In this document: piece after piece, positions 26,672-35,759 of the stretch
Position numbering within the stretch: the first letter of the stretch is position 1
How the letters are laid out: the number at the start of each line of letters is the position of its first letter
NCBI RefSeq assembly: GCF_015999265.1
Contig: NZ_JAEAGR010000008.1
Span: 81,561 to 145,560, forward strand
DNA from: Mobilitalea sibirica
GTDB lineage: Bacteria > Bacillota > Clostridia > Lachnospirales > Lachnospiraceae
Reading direction: 5' to 3'
Length of the DNA: 64,000 nt
Program-made: the position numbers and the translations under genes
The notes under the pieces: model-generated
Told to the model about the DNA's origin: nothing
The model's input: the letters and a program-made list of their open reading frames with translations, nothing else
Database searches by the model: none

Positions 26672-27127
26672 ATGCCTAGAATGATATGGAGTGAGTTATC
26701 ACATTTACAACTTGGGAAGTACGCAGAGTATTTAATGAAGATGGAATTTTTATCCTATGGGTTTGATGTATTTAATACGGAGGTAGATGATAAAGGAGTA
26801 GATTTTGTCATTAAAAGTGGATCAGGAAAATTCTATGAGATGCAGGTTAAATCATGTAGGGATTTAAATTATGTCTTTATGAGAAAAGATAAATTTGATA
26901 TTAATAACGAAAGTTTAATTCTTGTACTTGCGTTGTTTGAGGATAATAAGATGCCAGATGTATTTCTTATCCCTGCTATAGAGTGGAAAAGTCCTAATAA
27001 TTTACTAAAAGATAAAGATTATGAGGGATTAAAAAGTAAACCGGAATGGGGAATAAATTTATCACATAAAAACTTAGAATTGTTGAATAAATATAGCGTT
27101 AAAAATATGATTAATAAATTTAAATAG
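26672..27127 (+). CDS. DUF4365/PD-(D/E)xK-like nuclease-fold protein
   Basis: A 151-aa protein. LGKYAEYLMKMEFLSYGFDV, then DDKGVDFVIKSGSGKFYEMQ and VKS, give the E...D...QVK pattern of a small PD-(D/E)xK nuclease fold, as in DUF4365 proteins. AGGGGGAG supports ATG at 26672 over the GTG two codons earlier. There is no partner gene next to it, so its role in defence or repair cannot be stated. Confidence 0.65.
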   Translation: MPRMIWSELSHLQLGKYAEYLMKMEFLSYGFDVFNTEVDDKGVDFVIKSGSGKFYEMQVKSCRDLNYVFMRKDKFDINNESLILVLALFEDNKMPDVFLIPAIEWKSPNNLLKDKDYEGLKSKPEWGINLSHKNLELLNKYSVKNMINKFK

Positions 27128-27443
27128 AGTTTTAGGAGGGAAACTATAACATTTAGAAATTTTCACAGGGAAATGGATAAAAAAGGTCAATCTATAGGAG
27201 ATAATAATATTATTGAATATTTTAATTGAAGGAGCCTTTTTATTATTTAGATGAAATGTATTAGGATTATGCTACGGAAATCTCCTAAGAAGTTCTTTGG
27301 AAGAAATTTAAAAATATCAGTTTAAAGATTGGTATTATTTGTTAGTATTGATTGGAGGAATTAGAATAAAAGTGGAGAATAAATATATATATAGGGCTAA
27401 GGTCCTATATTAGTGAATACTTAAAAATAAGTTAATAACTTCA
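27128..27443. other. Leader region before the riboswitch
   Basis: About 315 bp with no supported gene. It must hold the promoter for the riboswitch transcript; I could not pick a convincing one. Confidence 0.35.
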
Positions 27444-27530
27444 ATGAAAAGGCAAACTTATCGAAAGATAAGGACGCAAAGCCATGTGTCTAAAGAATTT
27501 AATTCTATGATCGACAGGCTGCCATAATGA
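27444..27530 (+). ncRNA. Cyclic di-GMP-I (GEMM-I) riboswitch aptamer
   Basis: The conserved blocks are present in order: AAAAGGCAAAC, a stem TTATC-GAAA-GATAA with its GNRA loop, GGACGCAAAGCC, a second stem with CTAAAG, and CAGGCTGCC. This is the GEMM-I/c-di-GMP-I consensus. A terminator hairpin follows at 27565-27591 and a diguanylate cyclase gene starts at 27613, so the ligand is made by the controlled gene product. Confidence 0.92.
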
Positions 27531-27564
27531 TTTGTTTTTATAACAATAATTTATAAGTTAATGG

Positions 27565-27591
27565 CATCTGTTTGGTACAGATGTTTTTTTT
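27565..27591 (+). terminator. Riboswitch expression-platform terminator
   Basis: CATCTGT (27565-27571) and ACAGATG (27577-27583), followed by eight Ts. ATGGCA at 27561-27566 is complementary to TGCCAT at 27520-27525, the 3' edge of the aptamer. The aptamer and an antiterminator can therefore exclude each other, which predicts that ligand favours termination. Confidence 0.75.
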
Positions 27592-27612
27592 ATTTATTAA
27601 GGAGATGAAATA

Positions 27613-28803
27613 ATGCATCTAAGACAAAAGGCACAACAAAATCTATCAAGGGAATTATTTATAGAGATTAAAGTTGATGGCACTATACAGGATGTAACTT
27701 CAAATTGTGTTAATATAGTTGGGTACACAAAAGAAGAAATGATTGGCTACAATATTAAAGAAATTTTCCAAAATAATGAATTTGGTGCTATATTAGATAA
27801 AAATCAAGATTTTGAAATAAGAGAGATAACGATTAAAGATAAAAATAATAAGAATATATATATGAGTGTAAAGAGGGATTTTATTAAAGAGGATAATAGG
27901 AAGTTTATCTATTTATCCATGCTTGATATCACTAAGTATAAGGAGGAACTTAATAGAGCAAAGAGGATTGTGAGAATATTTGAAAGGTCTAATGATATAA
28001 TATGTTCCTATAATTTAGAGGGAGAATATAGAATGGATTATATAAGTCCATCTATTTATAAAAATCTCGGTATGACTATAGAAGAAAATAAAGATAATCC
28101 AATGATGCCACTTGAAGTTGTTCACCCAGACGACTATGATCTGCATTTAAAGAAATTCAAAGGTGAAGTAGATTATGATCAGTATTTTGAGACACGATTC
28201 AAACATAAAGATGGTAGATATTTCTGGTTTGAAGAATATATAACTCCTGTTTATGATGAAGAAGGAAAATTAGTAGCAATTGAAAGTATCGTTAGAAACA
28301 TTCAAAAGAGAAAAGAATTAGAGGAAAAACTTACTTATTTAAGTTATCACGATACTTTGACAGGGGTTTATAATAGAACCTATTTTGAAAAGTATAAAAA
28401 TGAATTAAATAAGGAGAAGAACAGGTCAGTGGGAGTAATTATTTGTGATTTAGACAATTTAAAACCTATTAATGATAATTTAGGTCATGAAGCAGGGGAT
28501 AAATTACTGAAAGAAACAGCAAGACTAATACAAGAAAATGTAGGTGCTGATATTTTAGTTGCGAGGATCGGTGGAGACGAATTTGTAATTCTCATGGAAG
28601 ATATCGAATGTAAAGAAGTTAAGGCAAGAGTAAATGCAATAATAAAATCAATTGATAATTATAATTCATGTGATCCAGAAATACCGATTCGATTATCTAT
28701 GGGATATGATTATAACGAAAATTCTATTGGATGTATGGAAATGATTTTTAGAAATGCAGATAGAAATATGTATAGAGACAAACATAGTAAGAAAGTGGGA
28801 TAA
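27613..28803 (+). CDS. PAS-PAS-GGDEF diguanylate cyclase
   Basis: A 396-aa enzyme that makes cyclic di-GMP from GTP. An N-terminal PAS (about 8-112, ending in SMLDITKYKEEL) and a second PAS with a PAC end (about 120-235) precede a GGDEF domain (about 236-396) with intact GGDEF at 320-324. The usual inhibitory RxxD site just before it is absent (the stretch reads NVGADILVARI). No membrane segment. AAGGAG precedes the ATG. A c-di-GMP riboswitch and terminator lie in its leader, so feedback may act on the RNA rather than on the enzyme. Confidence 0.92.
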   Translation: MHLRQKAQQNLSRELFIEIKVDGTIQDVTSNCVNIVGYTKEEMIGYNIKEIFQNNEFGAILDKNQDFEIREITIKDKNNKNIYMSVKRDFIKEDNRKFIYLSMLDITKYKEELNRAKRIVRIFERSNDIICSYNLEGEYRMDYISPSIYKNLGMTIEENKDNPMMPLEVVHPDDYDLHLKKFKGEVDYDQYFETRFKHKDGRYFWFEEYITPVYDEEGKLVAIESIVRNIQKRKELEEKLTYLSYHDTLTGVYNRTYFEKYKNELNKEKNRSVGVIICDLDNLKPINDNLGHEAGDKLLKETARLIQENVGADILVARIGGDEFVILMEDIECKEVKARVNAIIKSIDNYNSCDPEIPIRLSMGYDYNENSIGCMEMIFRNADRNMYRDKHSKKVG

Positions 28804-28921
28804 TGTCCTAAGAAAGCACTGGTAATAAAAACTATAAAAATAGCAGGTTATATCAAAAAAATCGCACTCAAGTAAGGACAGAATAAGGCAAATATGTGCT
28901 GTAATAAGTTTCAATAAAAAT

Positions 28922-28944
28922 CCTAAGCAATTTTACTGCTTAGG
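28922..28944 (-). terminator. Hairpin after the minus-strand membrane gene
   Basis: CCTAAGCA and TGCTTAGG pair around a 7-nt loop, just beyond the 3' end of the gene at 28954-29232. Confidence 0.55.
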
Positions 28945-28953
28945 ATTCAATAT

Positions 28954-29232
28954 TTAGTGAAAAGTTGCCCGATAGCCAAATACAGCCATAATTGAATGAA
29001 ATATAGCAGCAAATAAAATATGTTGTTTTAGAAATGGTCTAGTAGAAGAAGTTGCCCAAACACAGTAAATATAAGTAAAATATGGGATTATCCATAATGG
29101 AAAATAAATTCTCTTTAGTTTTCTTTTAAAAGCAATAGACCATTTGCCCTGAAGATGACCAGTTAAAATATTAAATATAGTTATATAAGCAATAAGTATA
29201 ATAAAAATCCATTCTATATATGTTTCAATCAT
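28954..29232 (-). CDS. Small multi-pass membrane protein, 92 aa
   Basis: Hydrophobic segments at residues 6-25 (IEWIFIILIAYITIFNIL), about 42-60 (LWIIPYFTYIYCVWATS) and 68-85 (LKQHILFAAIFHSIMAVFGY), with a basic loop between the first two. GGAGGTATT precedes the ATG. No family is recognised. Confidence 0.5.
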   Translation of the reverse strand: MIETYIEWIFIILIAYITIFNILTGHLQGKWSIAFKRKLKRIYFPLWIIPYFTYIYCVWATSSTRPFLKQHILFAAIFHSIMAVFGYRATFH

Positions 29233-29376
29233 CTTAATACCTCCTTAGTTTATATATCATTGTTATATAAAATCTTTTAACATAACTTCAAGTAATTTAA
29301 GTTGAAAGTAAAAGGCATCCTTTGGTATAAGAAATCGGTAAAAGTTAGGATTTATAAACTGAAGGAGGATTTTAGG

Positions 29377-30129
29377 ATGATAAATTTTGAAGAATTTAAA
29401 GTTAAGATGTTAAATGAGTTTAGAAAGGAATATGTAAATGCTTTTTTAAAGAAAGATAGTTTAGTGATAGAAGAAGGAACAATAGAAGCAACAGTTTCAA
29501 TGCAGGATGCATATGAAGAATATAAATTGGCAAAGGATTTTAAATTTATTTGTGATATCTTTAAGAAAACGCTTAAAGAAGAATTCGGGAAAAGAAGATT
29601 TAAAATAGATTATACAAGGGTATTTCCTATTATAAGATCTAAGGATTTTGGAGTGAGGGAAAGTACAAATTTTTTAAGGGATGAATTATTTTTAGATTTA
29701 AATATTCTATATGCTATGGACATGGGAGAGACCTTTAGATTTGTACTAACAGATGACAAATATGATTATACGAAATTAAAGGAAAGTGCATATAAGAATT
29801 TAGAAATGGTATCGACCGGATTAGTAAAGTTGGATAAAGACCTTGACATATATTCTGTGGCATTTCTTACGGACTATTCATCATCATTTATTTTATTAAA
29901 TAACATGCAGCAACAAATACAGAGAAAAGTAGGATCAAATCATTTATTAGCGATTCCATCTTCTACATCTTTACTTGTTGCTAGAAATAGTTACAAATAT
30001 ATAGATTTATTGAAAACACTAATTGGTGTTGACCCTGATCCACATAAGGTTTCTAATCAGATATATAGATTTAAAGATGGACAATATGAGTATGCGGATA
30101 AAAAACAGATTTTCACAATAATAAAATAG
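29377..30129 (+). CDS. DUF1444 (YtpQ-like) family protein
   Basis: A 250-aa soluble protein resembling B. subtilis YtpQ (DUF1444). The supporting parts are LYAMDMGETFRFVLTDD, the YSVAFLTDYSSSFILL region, and the end LAIPSSTSLLVARNS. Its function is unknown. ATG at 29377 is chosen for TGAAGGAGG about 8 bp upstream; the longer frame from 29302 has no ribosome site. Confidence 0.65.
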   Translation: MINFEEFKVKMLNEFRKEYVNAFLKKDSLVIEEGTIEATVSMQDAYEEYKLAKDFKFICDIFKKTLKEEFGKRRFKIDYTRVFPIIRSKDFGVRESTNFLRDELFLDLNILYAMDMGETFRFVLTDDKYDYTKLKESAYKNLEMVSTGLVKLDKDLDIYSVAFLTDYSSSFILLNNMQQQIQRKVGSNHLLAIPSSTSLLVARNSYKYIDLLKTLIGVDPDPHKVSNQIYRFKDGQYEYADKKQIFTIIK

Positions 30130-30138
30130 CCCCCAGGG

Positions 30139-30426
30139 CTATTTTATTATTTCCTGCTTGATTAATTCTAGTATATTAACGGTAATTGGAATATTACTTC
30201 TTATATGTCTGTATTCTTCTTCCAAAAGGTTGGATATGGATGATATATAGTCCTCAATGACCTGTAGATGATATTCATAAAAGTCATGCTGGTTAGTAAA
30301 TATAAATGAGGTAATAAGTGAATTAAGTGCATCTTTTGCTAAGTTTTTATCTTCTACGGAAAGGGTTGATTCTATAATACATAGAAAATAGTTTATTTCT
30401 AACCTTAAAATATCTAATTCTTTCAT
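30139..30426 (-). CDS. Hypothetical protein, 95 aa
   Basis: A minus-strand gene behind GAGGAGTG. The product is helical (LDILRLEINYFLCIIESTLS) with no recognised family. It converges on the DUF1444 gene with 9 bp between the stops; a short hairpin (AGCCC-CCAGG-GCT) lies there. Confidence 0.45.
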   Translation of the reverse strand: MKELDILRLEINYFLCIIESTLSVEDKNLAKDALNSLITSFIFTNQHDFYEYHLQVIEDYISSISNLLEEEYRHIRSNIPITVNILELIKQEIIK

Positions 30427-30587
30427 TAGTATCACTCCTCTAAAATTTTTAAGTATTTTATTTAGAGAAGTAAGTAAAATCAAATTTTGGAGGATATTTT
30501 TTTGTAAGTTATGTTTAAAAGTTATGTATACAGATTTTTACATTTATGTTAAAAATGCAGTAAAATCAACACTTCAAGCCTCTAAAA

Positions 30588-30596
30588 TGATATAAT
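30588..30596 (+). promoter_or_regulatory. Extended -10 promoter upstream of the tns block
   Basis: TGATATAAT, the same extended -10 form as before hsdM. It lies 60 bp before the first small membrane gene that leads into the transposition operon. Confidence 0.45.
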
Positions 30597-30656
30597 TTTA
30601 TTATAAAAATGAAACAACATTTATTAATTTTTATAGATAAACTGGAGGGATAGTTA

Positions 30657-30854
30657 ATGAGAAAAACAATGATAAGACTTTTTATATCTAATGCAGTTGC
30701 ATTAATAGTATTTTATTTAATGTATCAATTTGGAGTTTCCATGGATATTCCATTGGTACAGCAATATTTTATGATTCCACTAGCAATCCTAATAGGATAC
30801 TTGATAAAAGAGGATTACAAAGAACTAAGAAAAGTACAGGAAACAGTAATTTAG
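30657..30854 (+). CDS. Small two-pass membrane protein, 65 aa
   Basis: Two hydrophobic helices (LFISNAVALIVFYLMYQFGV and QQYFMIPLAILIGYLI) with a charged tail, DYKELRKVQE. GGAGGG precedes the ATG. It is followed by a hairpin (TCCCCTACAG...CTACAGGGGA, 30894-30924) that could separate it from the next gene. Not recognised. Confidence 0.5.
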   Translation: MRKTMIRLFISNAVALIVFYLMYQFGVSMDIPLVQQYFMIPLAILIGYLIKEDYKELRKVQETVI

Positions 30855-30963
30855 ACACTACATACCTAATAATCTAATGTATTTAAGAACAATTTCCCCT
30901 ACAGTTAAATCATACTACAGGGGAAATTTTGTTTTTAAATCAAGGGCGAATAGGAGGAAGTAA

Positions 30964-31242
30964 ATGAATGAGGAGTTATATGTAAATACAACGATTTTTA
31001 GCGTTACATTGTTTGTACTTTGTGTAGTTGTACAAAATAAGTTTCCCGACTTGTTTAAAGAAAATGAGAATGAAAAGACATTGATTAATATAGAAGTGGA
31101 TATGTCCAATCCAAGGCAGAGTACATGGTTGGTAATTATAGTTACATTGTTTCTTCTTCTACCATTTTTAAATTGGACTATTTCATTAGCATATGGTGTC
31201 TATGTAATTTATAAGGGATATGCCAATAGAAACTGGAGGTGA
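30964..31242 (+). CDS. Small membrane protein preceding tnsA, 92 aa
   Basis: Two hydrophobic segments (TIFSVTLFVLCVVVQ and WLVIIVTLFLLLPFLNWTIS) with an acidic loop (ENENEKTLINIEVD). AGGAGGAAG precedes the ATG and its stop lies 5 bp before tnsA, so it is probably translated with the transposition operon. No known Tn7 protein matches. It may be an accessory protein or only a cargo gene. Confidence 0.55.
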   Translation: MNEELYVNTTIFSVTLFVLCVVVQNKFPDLFKENENEKTLINIEVDMSNPRQSTWLVIIVTLFLLLPFLNWTISLAYGVYVIYKGYANRNWR

Positions 31243-31247
31243 AGTAG

Positions 31248-32093
31248 ATGGCTAAGAGAAAATTAGTCTGGAATGAAAATAAGATAAAAGAATTTATAAA
31301 AGAAGGTAGAGGCTCTGGAGAAGGGGAAAGTTATAAACCTTGGCTTAATACGCAGGATTTCCCGTCTATGGGGATGGCTACTCGAATATTTGGTAAAAAA
31401 ACAAATCGTATGCATCATTTCTTTTCAAATACTCAACTGAACTACTTTTATCTCCTAGAGTGGGAGGATCAAGTGATAGATATAAGAGAGCATTATCCAC
31501 TACTAGATTTAGAAGATGTTTTAAAAGATACATCAGATTTGAAACTAAATAAATTTCAAAACAAGGAGAATAGCACTTCATATATATTTTCAACTTCTTT
31601 TTTAATCACATTACTAGATAAGGATAGAAAAAGGAAATATGTAGCAAGGTCAATAAAATATGCTTCCGAACTTTCTAAAGTTATGACTCAAGAGAAACTT
31701 GAGATAGAGAGAAGATATTGGCAAGAAGGAAAGGGCATAGACTGGGGAATTGTCACTAATAAAGATATCAATAGTGTACGGGCAAAGAATATAGAGTGGC
31801 TGCACTCTGTTATTAATAGCAGTGAGTATATTGGTTTTAGTCAAAGTGAAATAGAAGGACTTTTAGAAGGGTTACTATATAGATTTAGCAAGAGTGATCG
31901 GAGCATTAGAGATATTTTGATCGGATATGAGCAAGATTACGATTTGGATAAAGGGACAGGGCTTTTATTGTTTAAGTATATGGTAGCCAACAAGAGAGTG
32001 CTAGTTGATATGGACAAGCCCATAAGCATTAGTAATAACAGCAGTACATTAATGTTTCCCACATTAAAAACGGAAGGAGTGGTGAGCCTGTGA
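31248..32093 (+). CDS. tnsA: Tn7-type transposition protein TnsA, catalytic Asp apparently replaced
   Basis: A 281-aa TnsA, the endonuclease that cuts the 5' ends of a Tn7-type element so that it leaves as a free fragment. Visible signatures are RMHHFFSNTQLNYFYLLEW, VIDIREHYPLL and the KYVARSIK strand with its lysine (K137). The strand that should carry the metal-binding aspartate reads FSTSFLIT, with Ser117 where the family has Asp (D114 in Tn7). The C-terminal winged-helix part (DILIGYEQDYDLDKGTGLLL) is present. It overlaps tnsB by 4 bp. If the alignment is right, 5' cutting would be lost and transposition would be replicative. Confidence 0.9.
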   Translation: MAKRKLVWNENKIKEFIKEGRGSGEGESYKPWLNTQDFPSMGMATRIFGKKTNRMHHFFSNTQLNYFYLLEWEDQVIDIREHYPLLDLEDVLKDTSDLKLNKFQNKENSTSYIFSTSFLITLLDKDRKRKYVARSIKYASELSKVMTQEKLEIERRYWQEGKGIDWGIVTNKDINSVRAKNIEWLHSVINSSEYIGFSQSEIEGLLEGLLYRFSKSDRSIRDILIGYEQDYDLDKGTGLLLFKYMVANKRVLVDMDKPISISNNSSTLMFPTLKTEGVVSL

Positions 32094-34219
32094 AGTACAG
32101 CGTAAACTCTATTATTGAAACTAAAGGAGATAATGGAAAACCCATTCTTGAACGGATACTATGGCTAGATGAGCAATTCACATATCTTATTGATATCAAT
32201 AAAAACAATGTTCCTTATAAAAAACGGATAGAGGATTTGGAAGTATCTTTAGAAGATAAAAGTGCTGTACTTATAGAAGAAGATCCTTTGGCAATTGTAT
32301 ATAAGGAAGAAGATATTCCTCAAAAATATAAAGAAATAAGGGATAAATACTGGACTATGATTAAGGAGATTGTTATTGAAGAACCACATATATTTCAGAA
32401 TACCTTTAGAAGAAAACATGTAAAAGAAATTGCAAAGCAATATAATGTGAGTCAATTAAGCATTATGAATTCTTTAAAAAGGTACTGGAAAAGGGGGAAA
32501 GTACCTAATGCTTTGCTACCAGATTATCTTAATTGTGGCGGTAGGGGAAAGGAAAGAGTCATTGGAACTACTAAAAGGGGGAGACCTAGAAAACATCAAG
32601 ATATTGTCGGTGAAGGAGTTAATATAACAGAGGAAATTAAAAAGATATTTACTATAGCGATTAATCGCTTCTATTATACTACTGCAAAGAATTCGCTAGT
32701 CTTAACCTATGAACTAATGAGAAAAGAGTATTTTGTAGATGGACATAAGATGGTTAATGGGGTGAAAGTACCCATTATAAAGTCACAGTCTGACATCCCT
32801 ACTTTTGGTCAATTTCGTTATTGGTTTGAGAAGGAAAGAAATATTAAAAAAGAAATTACTAGCCGGTATAGTAATAAGAGATTTCAAAAACAACACAGGT
32901 CTATTACCGGTAATGCAGGAGATGGGGTTATACAGCCCGGTGTTTACGAAATAGATAGCACGATTGCAGATGTATATTTAGTATCCAGATATAATCGGAA
33001 TTGGGTATGTGGACGGCCAACACTCTATTTTGTTGTTGACAAATTTAGCCACTTAGTATGCGGAATCTATATTTCATTTGAATCTGCATCCTATGCATCT
33101 GCAATGATGGCTCTTTTAAACGCATATATGAATAAGGTAGAGTTTTGCAAACAATATGGTATACATATTAAAGAAGAAGATTGGCCTGTGCATAATGTTA
33201 TTCCAGAAAAAGTGATTTGTGACAGAGGTGAATTGGAAAATACAGGAATTTCTAGCCTTATAAACACACTAAATATTCAAGTAACATTGGCTCCTCCATA
33301 TAGAGCAGACCTAAAATCCTTCGTTGAAAGAGCCTTCAAACAGTTTGGAGACTATTATAAACCCCATATTCCCGGAACTATTGATCTTGATGGGAGAGAA
33401 AGGGGAGATAAAGACTATCGTACATCAGCAACTGTAGATATTTTCCAATTCACTCAAATTGTAATAAAGGCTGTACTATACCATAATAATTACCATATCC
33501 TTAATAATTATAGGCGTGATGAAATGATGATAGCAGATAATGTACCATGCATTCCAAGAGATATATTTAATTGGGGTATAGCAAATCGAGGGGGTACACT
33601 ACGAAGTGTTGCTGAAGATGTAATTAAGTTAGCCCTTATGCCTTCTGATGAAGCCACAGTGACAGCCAAGGGAGTAAAATATAAGGATATGTATTATGCT
33701 TCAAAAACCATGTTAAAGGATCAAACCTTTGTGAACGCAAGGAACAAAACATGGAGAACAAAAATTAGTTATGATCCCCGAGATATGAGTTATATATATG
33801 TTCATGGGGATTCTCCGAAGGATTATGAAATATGCTACTTAACTGATGCAAATAGCAGGTACAAAGATAAAACGATTGAAGAAATAGAATATCTATTGAC
33901 AGCAGAGAAAATGCAGAAAAAGAAGATGAAAGATATAGATGCCCAAGCGAAAACGCAGTTGATAGCAGAGATAGAAGATATTGTACAACAGGCAAAGGAA
34001 GAACATGAGAAGGAGCCTATTGGTAAAGAAAGCGATAAAAAAAGAATTGAGAATATAAGAGAAAATAGAAGAATAGAAAAGGCAGCCAATAGGGTAAAGG
34101 AAGCATTTAAATTAGAAATTGAAGAAAAGCCTATAAAAGATAACAATTTTAATGAAGAAGAAGTAGATCCCATAGAATTGCTTATAATAAAGCAAAAGGA
34201 GGGATTACAAAGTGACTGA
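32090..34219 (+). CDS. tnsB: Tn7-type transposase TnsB (DDE)
   Basis: A 709-aa transposase that binds the ends and carries out 3' cutting and strand transfer. Residues 1-150 form the end-binding region. The integrase-core catalytic residues are D289 (in YEIDSTIAD), D378 (VICDRGELEN) and E413 (SFVERAFKQ), with 34 residues between the last two. The tail is a charged coiled region for TnsC contact. GTG start behind GGAAGGAGTGGTGAG. Length matches Tn7 TnsB. All catalytic residues are present. Its sites are probably the AAA(C/G)TT(A/G)TATCAAA motifs at the island ends. Confidence 0.96.
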   Translation: MKYSVNSIIETKGDNGKPILERILWLDEQFTYLIDINKNNVPYKKRIEDLEVSLEDKSAVLIEEDPLAIVYKEEDIPQKYKEIRDKYWTMIKEIVIEEPHIFQNTFRRKHVKEIAKQYNVSQLSIMNSLKRYWKRGKVPNALLPDYLNCGGRGKERVIGTTKRGRPRKHQDIVGEGVNITEEIKKIFTIAINRFYYTTAKNSLVLTYELMRKEYFVDGHKMVNGVKVPIIKSQSDIPTFGQFRYWFEKERNIKKEITSRYSNKRFQKQHRSITGNAGDGVIQPGVYEIDSTIADVYLVSRYNRNWVCGRPTLYFVVDKFSHLVCGIYISFESASYASAMMALLNAYMNKVEFCKQYGIHIKEEDWPVHNVIPEKVICDRGELENTGISSLINTLNIQVTLAPPYRADLKSFVERAFKQFGDYYKPHIPGTIDLDGRERGDKDYRTSATVDIFQFTQIVIKAVLYHNNYHILNNYRRDEMMIADNVPCIPRDIFNWGIANRGGTLRSVAEDVIKLALMPSDEATVTAKGVKYKDMYYASKTMLKDQTFVNARNKTWRTKISYDPRDMSYIYVHGDSPKDYEICYLTDANSRYKDKTIEEIEYLLTAEKMQKKKMKDIDAQAKTQLIAEIEDIVQQAKEEHEKEPIGKESDKKRIENIRENRRIEKAANRVKEAFKLEIEEKPIKDNNFNEEEVDPIELLIIKQKEGLQSD

Positions 34220-35759
34220 TAGGATACTAATTCCTGATGGATGTAGTGCAGAAGTTGCAGAATATAAGGAACAAATTATACCTGATTATAAAAACAATCC
34301 TTTTATAGAAGCCCTGCCCCCACTGCTTACTGCTAGTGAGGTAATAGAAAAATTGGCTTTTTATCCTTCTTATAATGTAGAAGAAAGAAAACTAGATAGC
34401 CATCATAGGATACATCTTATTAACCGGATATTTCAAGTGTTCCAGCCGTTACCAATGAACATAAAATTAGAAAGTAGAATTTCAAGGTCTATACGGCAAG
34501 GATATATCACTAGAAATCCTTTCGGATGGCAGTTAGCACAAGGGTTTCGTCAGGATTATGAACATTTAGGCAATGGGGCTGTTGGTGATAGTAGGATGGT
34601 AAATCCATCTTCCAGTGGATTTACTCTGATAGGCGTATCAGGTTTAGGGAAAACATCAGGACTTAATCACATATTAAACCTATATCCACAAGTAATTGTG
34701 CATAAAGAATATTATAGAACACCATTATCCACATATCAAATAGCATGGCTGAAACTTGAATGCCCCTATGATGGTTCTATTAAAGGATTACTGTATGACT
34801 TTTTTATTAGCATAGATAGATTGTTAGGAACAAATTATCATCAGAAAATGGTTAAGACAAGACCAACAACAGATATGATGCTTACCGTTATGAACCAAGT
34901 TGTACGGAATACTAATCTAGGATTACTGGTAATAGATGAGATACAACATTTAAGTACAGCCAAATCTGGTGGCAGCCAAAAGATGTTAAACTTCTTCGTG
35001 AATCTTGTAAACAATGTAGGATTACCTGTAGTTATGGTAGGAACACCGAAAGCCATGGGAGTTTTACAAGGAGAGTTTAGAAAGGCACGAAGGGGCATAG
35101 GAATTGATGGAGATATGATATGTGACCGTTTAAAAAAGGATAAGGTATGGAATTTGTTAGTACAAAGTATTTGGTACTATCAGTGGACTAAGAAAGAGAT
35201 CCCACTTACAGAGGAACTAATAGACACTCTGTATGATGAAACACAGGGAATTCCAGATTTACTAATAAAACTTTACGCAACTGCACAGGCTTACGCTATT
35301 TCCAGTGGGAAAGAGGACATTACTCCAAATATCCTTAAAAAAGTTGCAAAGGAAAATCTACAGTTAGTGCAACCCATGATTAAAGCCCTTAGAAGCGGTA
35401 GTATTCGGGAAATGGCTAAATACGAAGATGTATATATTCCTAACATAGATCTGAATGATGTTTTATCAACCACGAAAGAAAAGATTAAACTAAACTTCGC
35501 TGCTGAAGAACTGCTAAATAAGATAAAGGAAAAAGAGAAGGATAGTAGTATAGAAGAAACTATAAATAAAGAAGCAGTAATTAATAAAAAACAGTCTAAG
35601 CGGAAGGTAAAGGAAACAAGAGAGCAGATAAATCCTCACGATATTCGTTATATTGTGCAACAAGGAGAAAAAGATAACAAGAGTGCTTATGAGGTGTTAA
35701 AGGAAAAGGGATACATTAAGGATTTTAAAAATGATATTTTTACTGGAGGGGTTATATGA
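34212..35759 (+). CDS. tnsC: Tn7-type AAA+ regulator TnsC
   Basis: A 515-aa ATPase that links the target selector to TnsA and TnsB. The AAA+ core shows GVSGLGKT (141-148) and Walker B LLVIDEIQHL with D242. The C-terminal tail (QSKRKVKETREQINPHDIRY) is the usual TnsA/B contact region. GTG start behind AAAAGGAGGG, overlapping the tnsB end by 8 bp. Length and layout are typical of Tn7, longer than the TniB/TnsC of small CRISPR-linked elements. Confidence 0.95.
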   Translation: MTDRILIPDGCSAEVAEYKEQIIPDYKNNPFIEALPPLLTASEVIEKLAFYPSYNVEERKLDSHHRIHLINRIFQVFQPLPMNIKLESRISRSIRQGYITRNPFGWQLAQGFRQDYEHLGNGAVGDSRMVNPSSSGFTLIGVSGLGKTSGLNHILNLYPQVIVHKEYYRTPLSTYQIAWLKLECPYDGSIKGLLYDFFISIDRLLGTNYHQKMVKTRPTTDMMLTVMNQVVRNTNLGLLVIDEIQHLSTAKSGGSQKMLNFFVNLVNNVGLPVVMVGTPKAMGVLQGEFRKARRGIGIDGDMICDRLKKDKVWNLLVQSIWYYQWTKKEIPLTEELIDTLYDETQGIPDLLIKLYATAQAYAISSGKEDITPNILKKVAKENLQLVQPMIKALRSGSIREMAKYEDVYIPNIDLNDVLSTTKEKIKLNFAAEELLNKIKEKEKDSSIEETINKEAVINKKQSKRKVKETREQINPHDIRYIVQQGEKDNKSAYEVLKEKGYIKDFKNDIFTGGVI

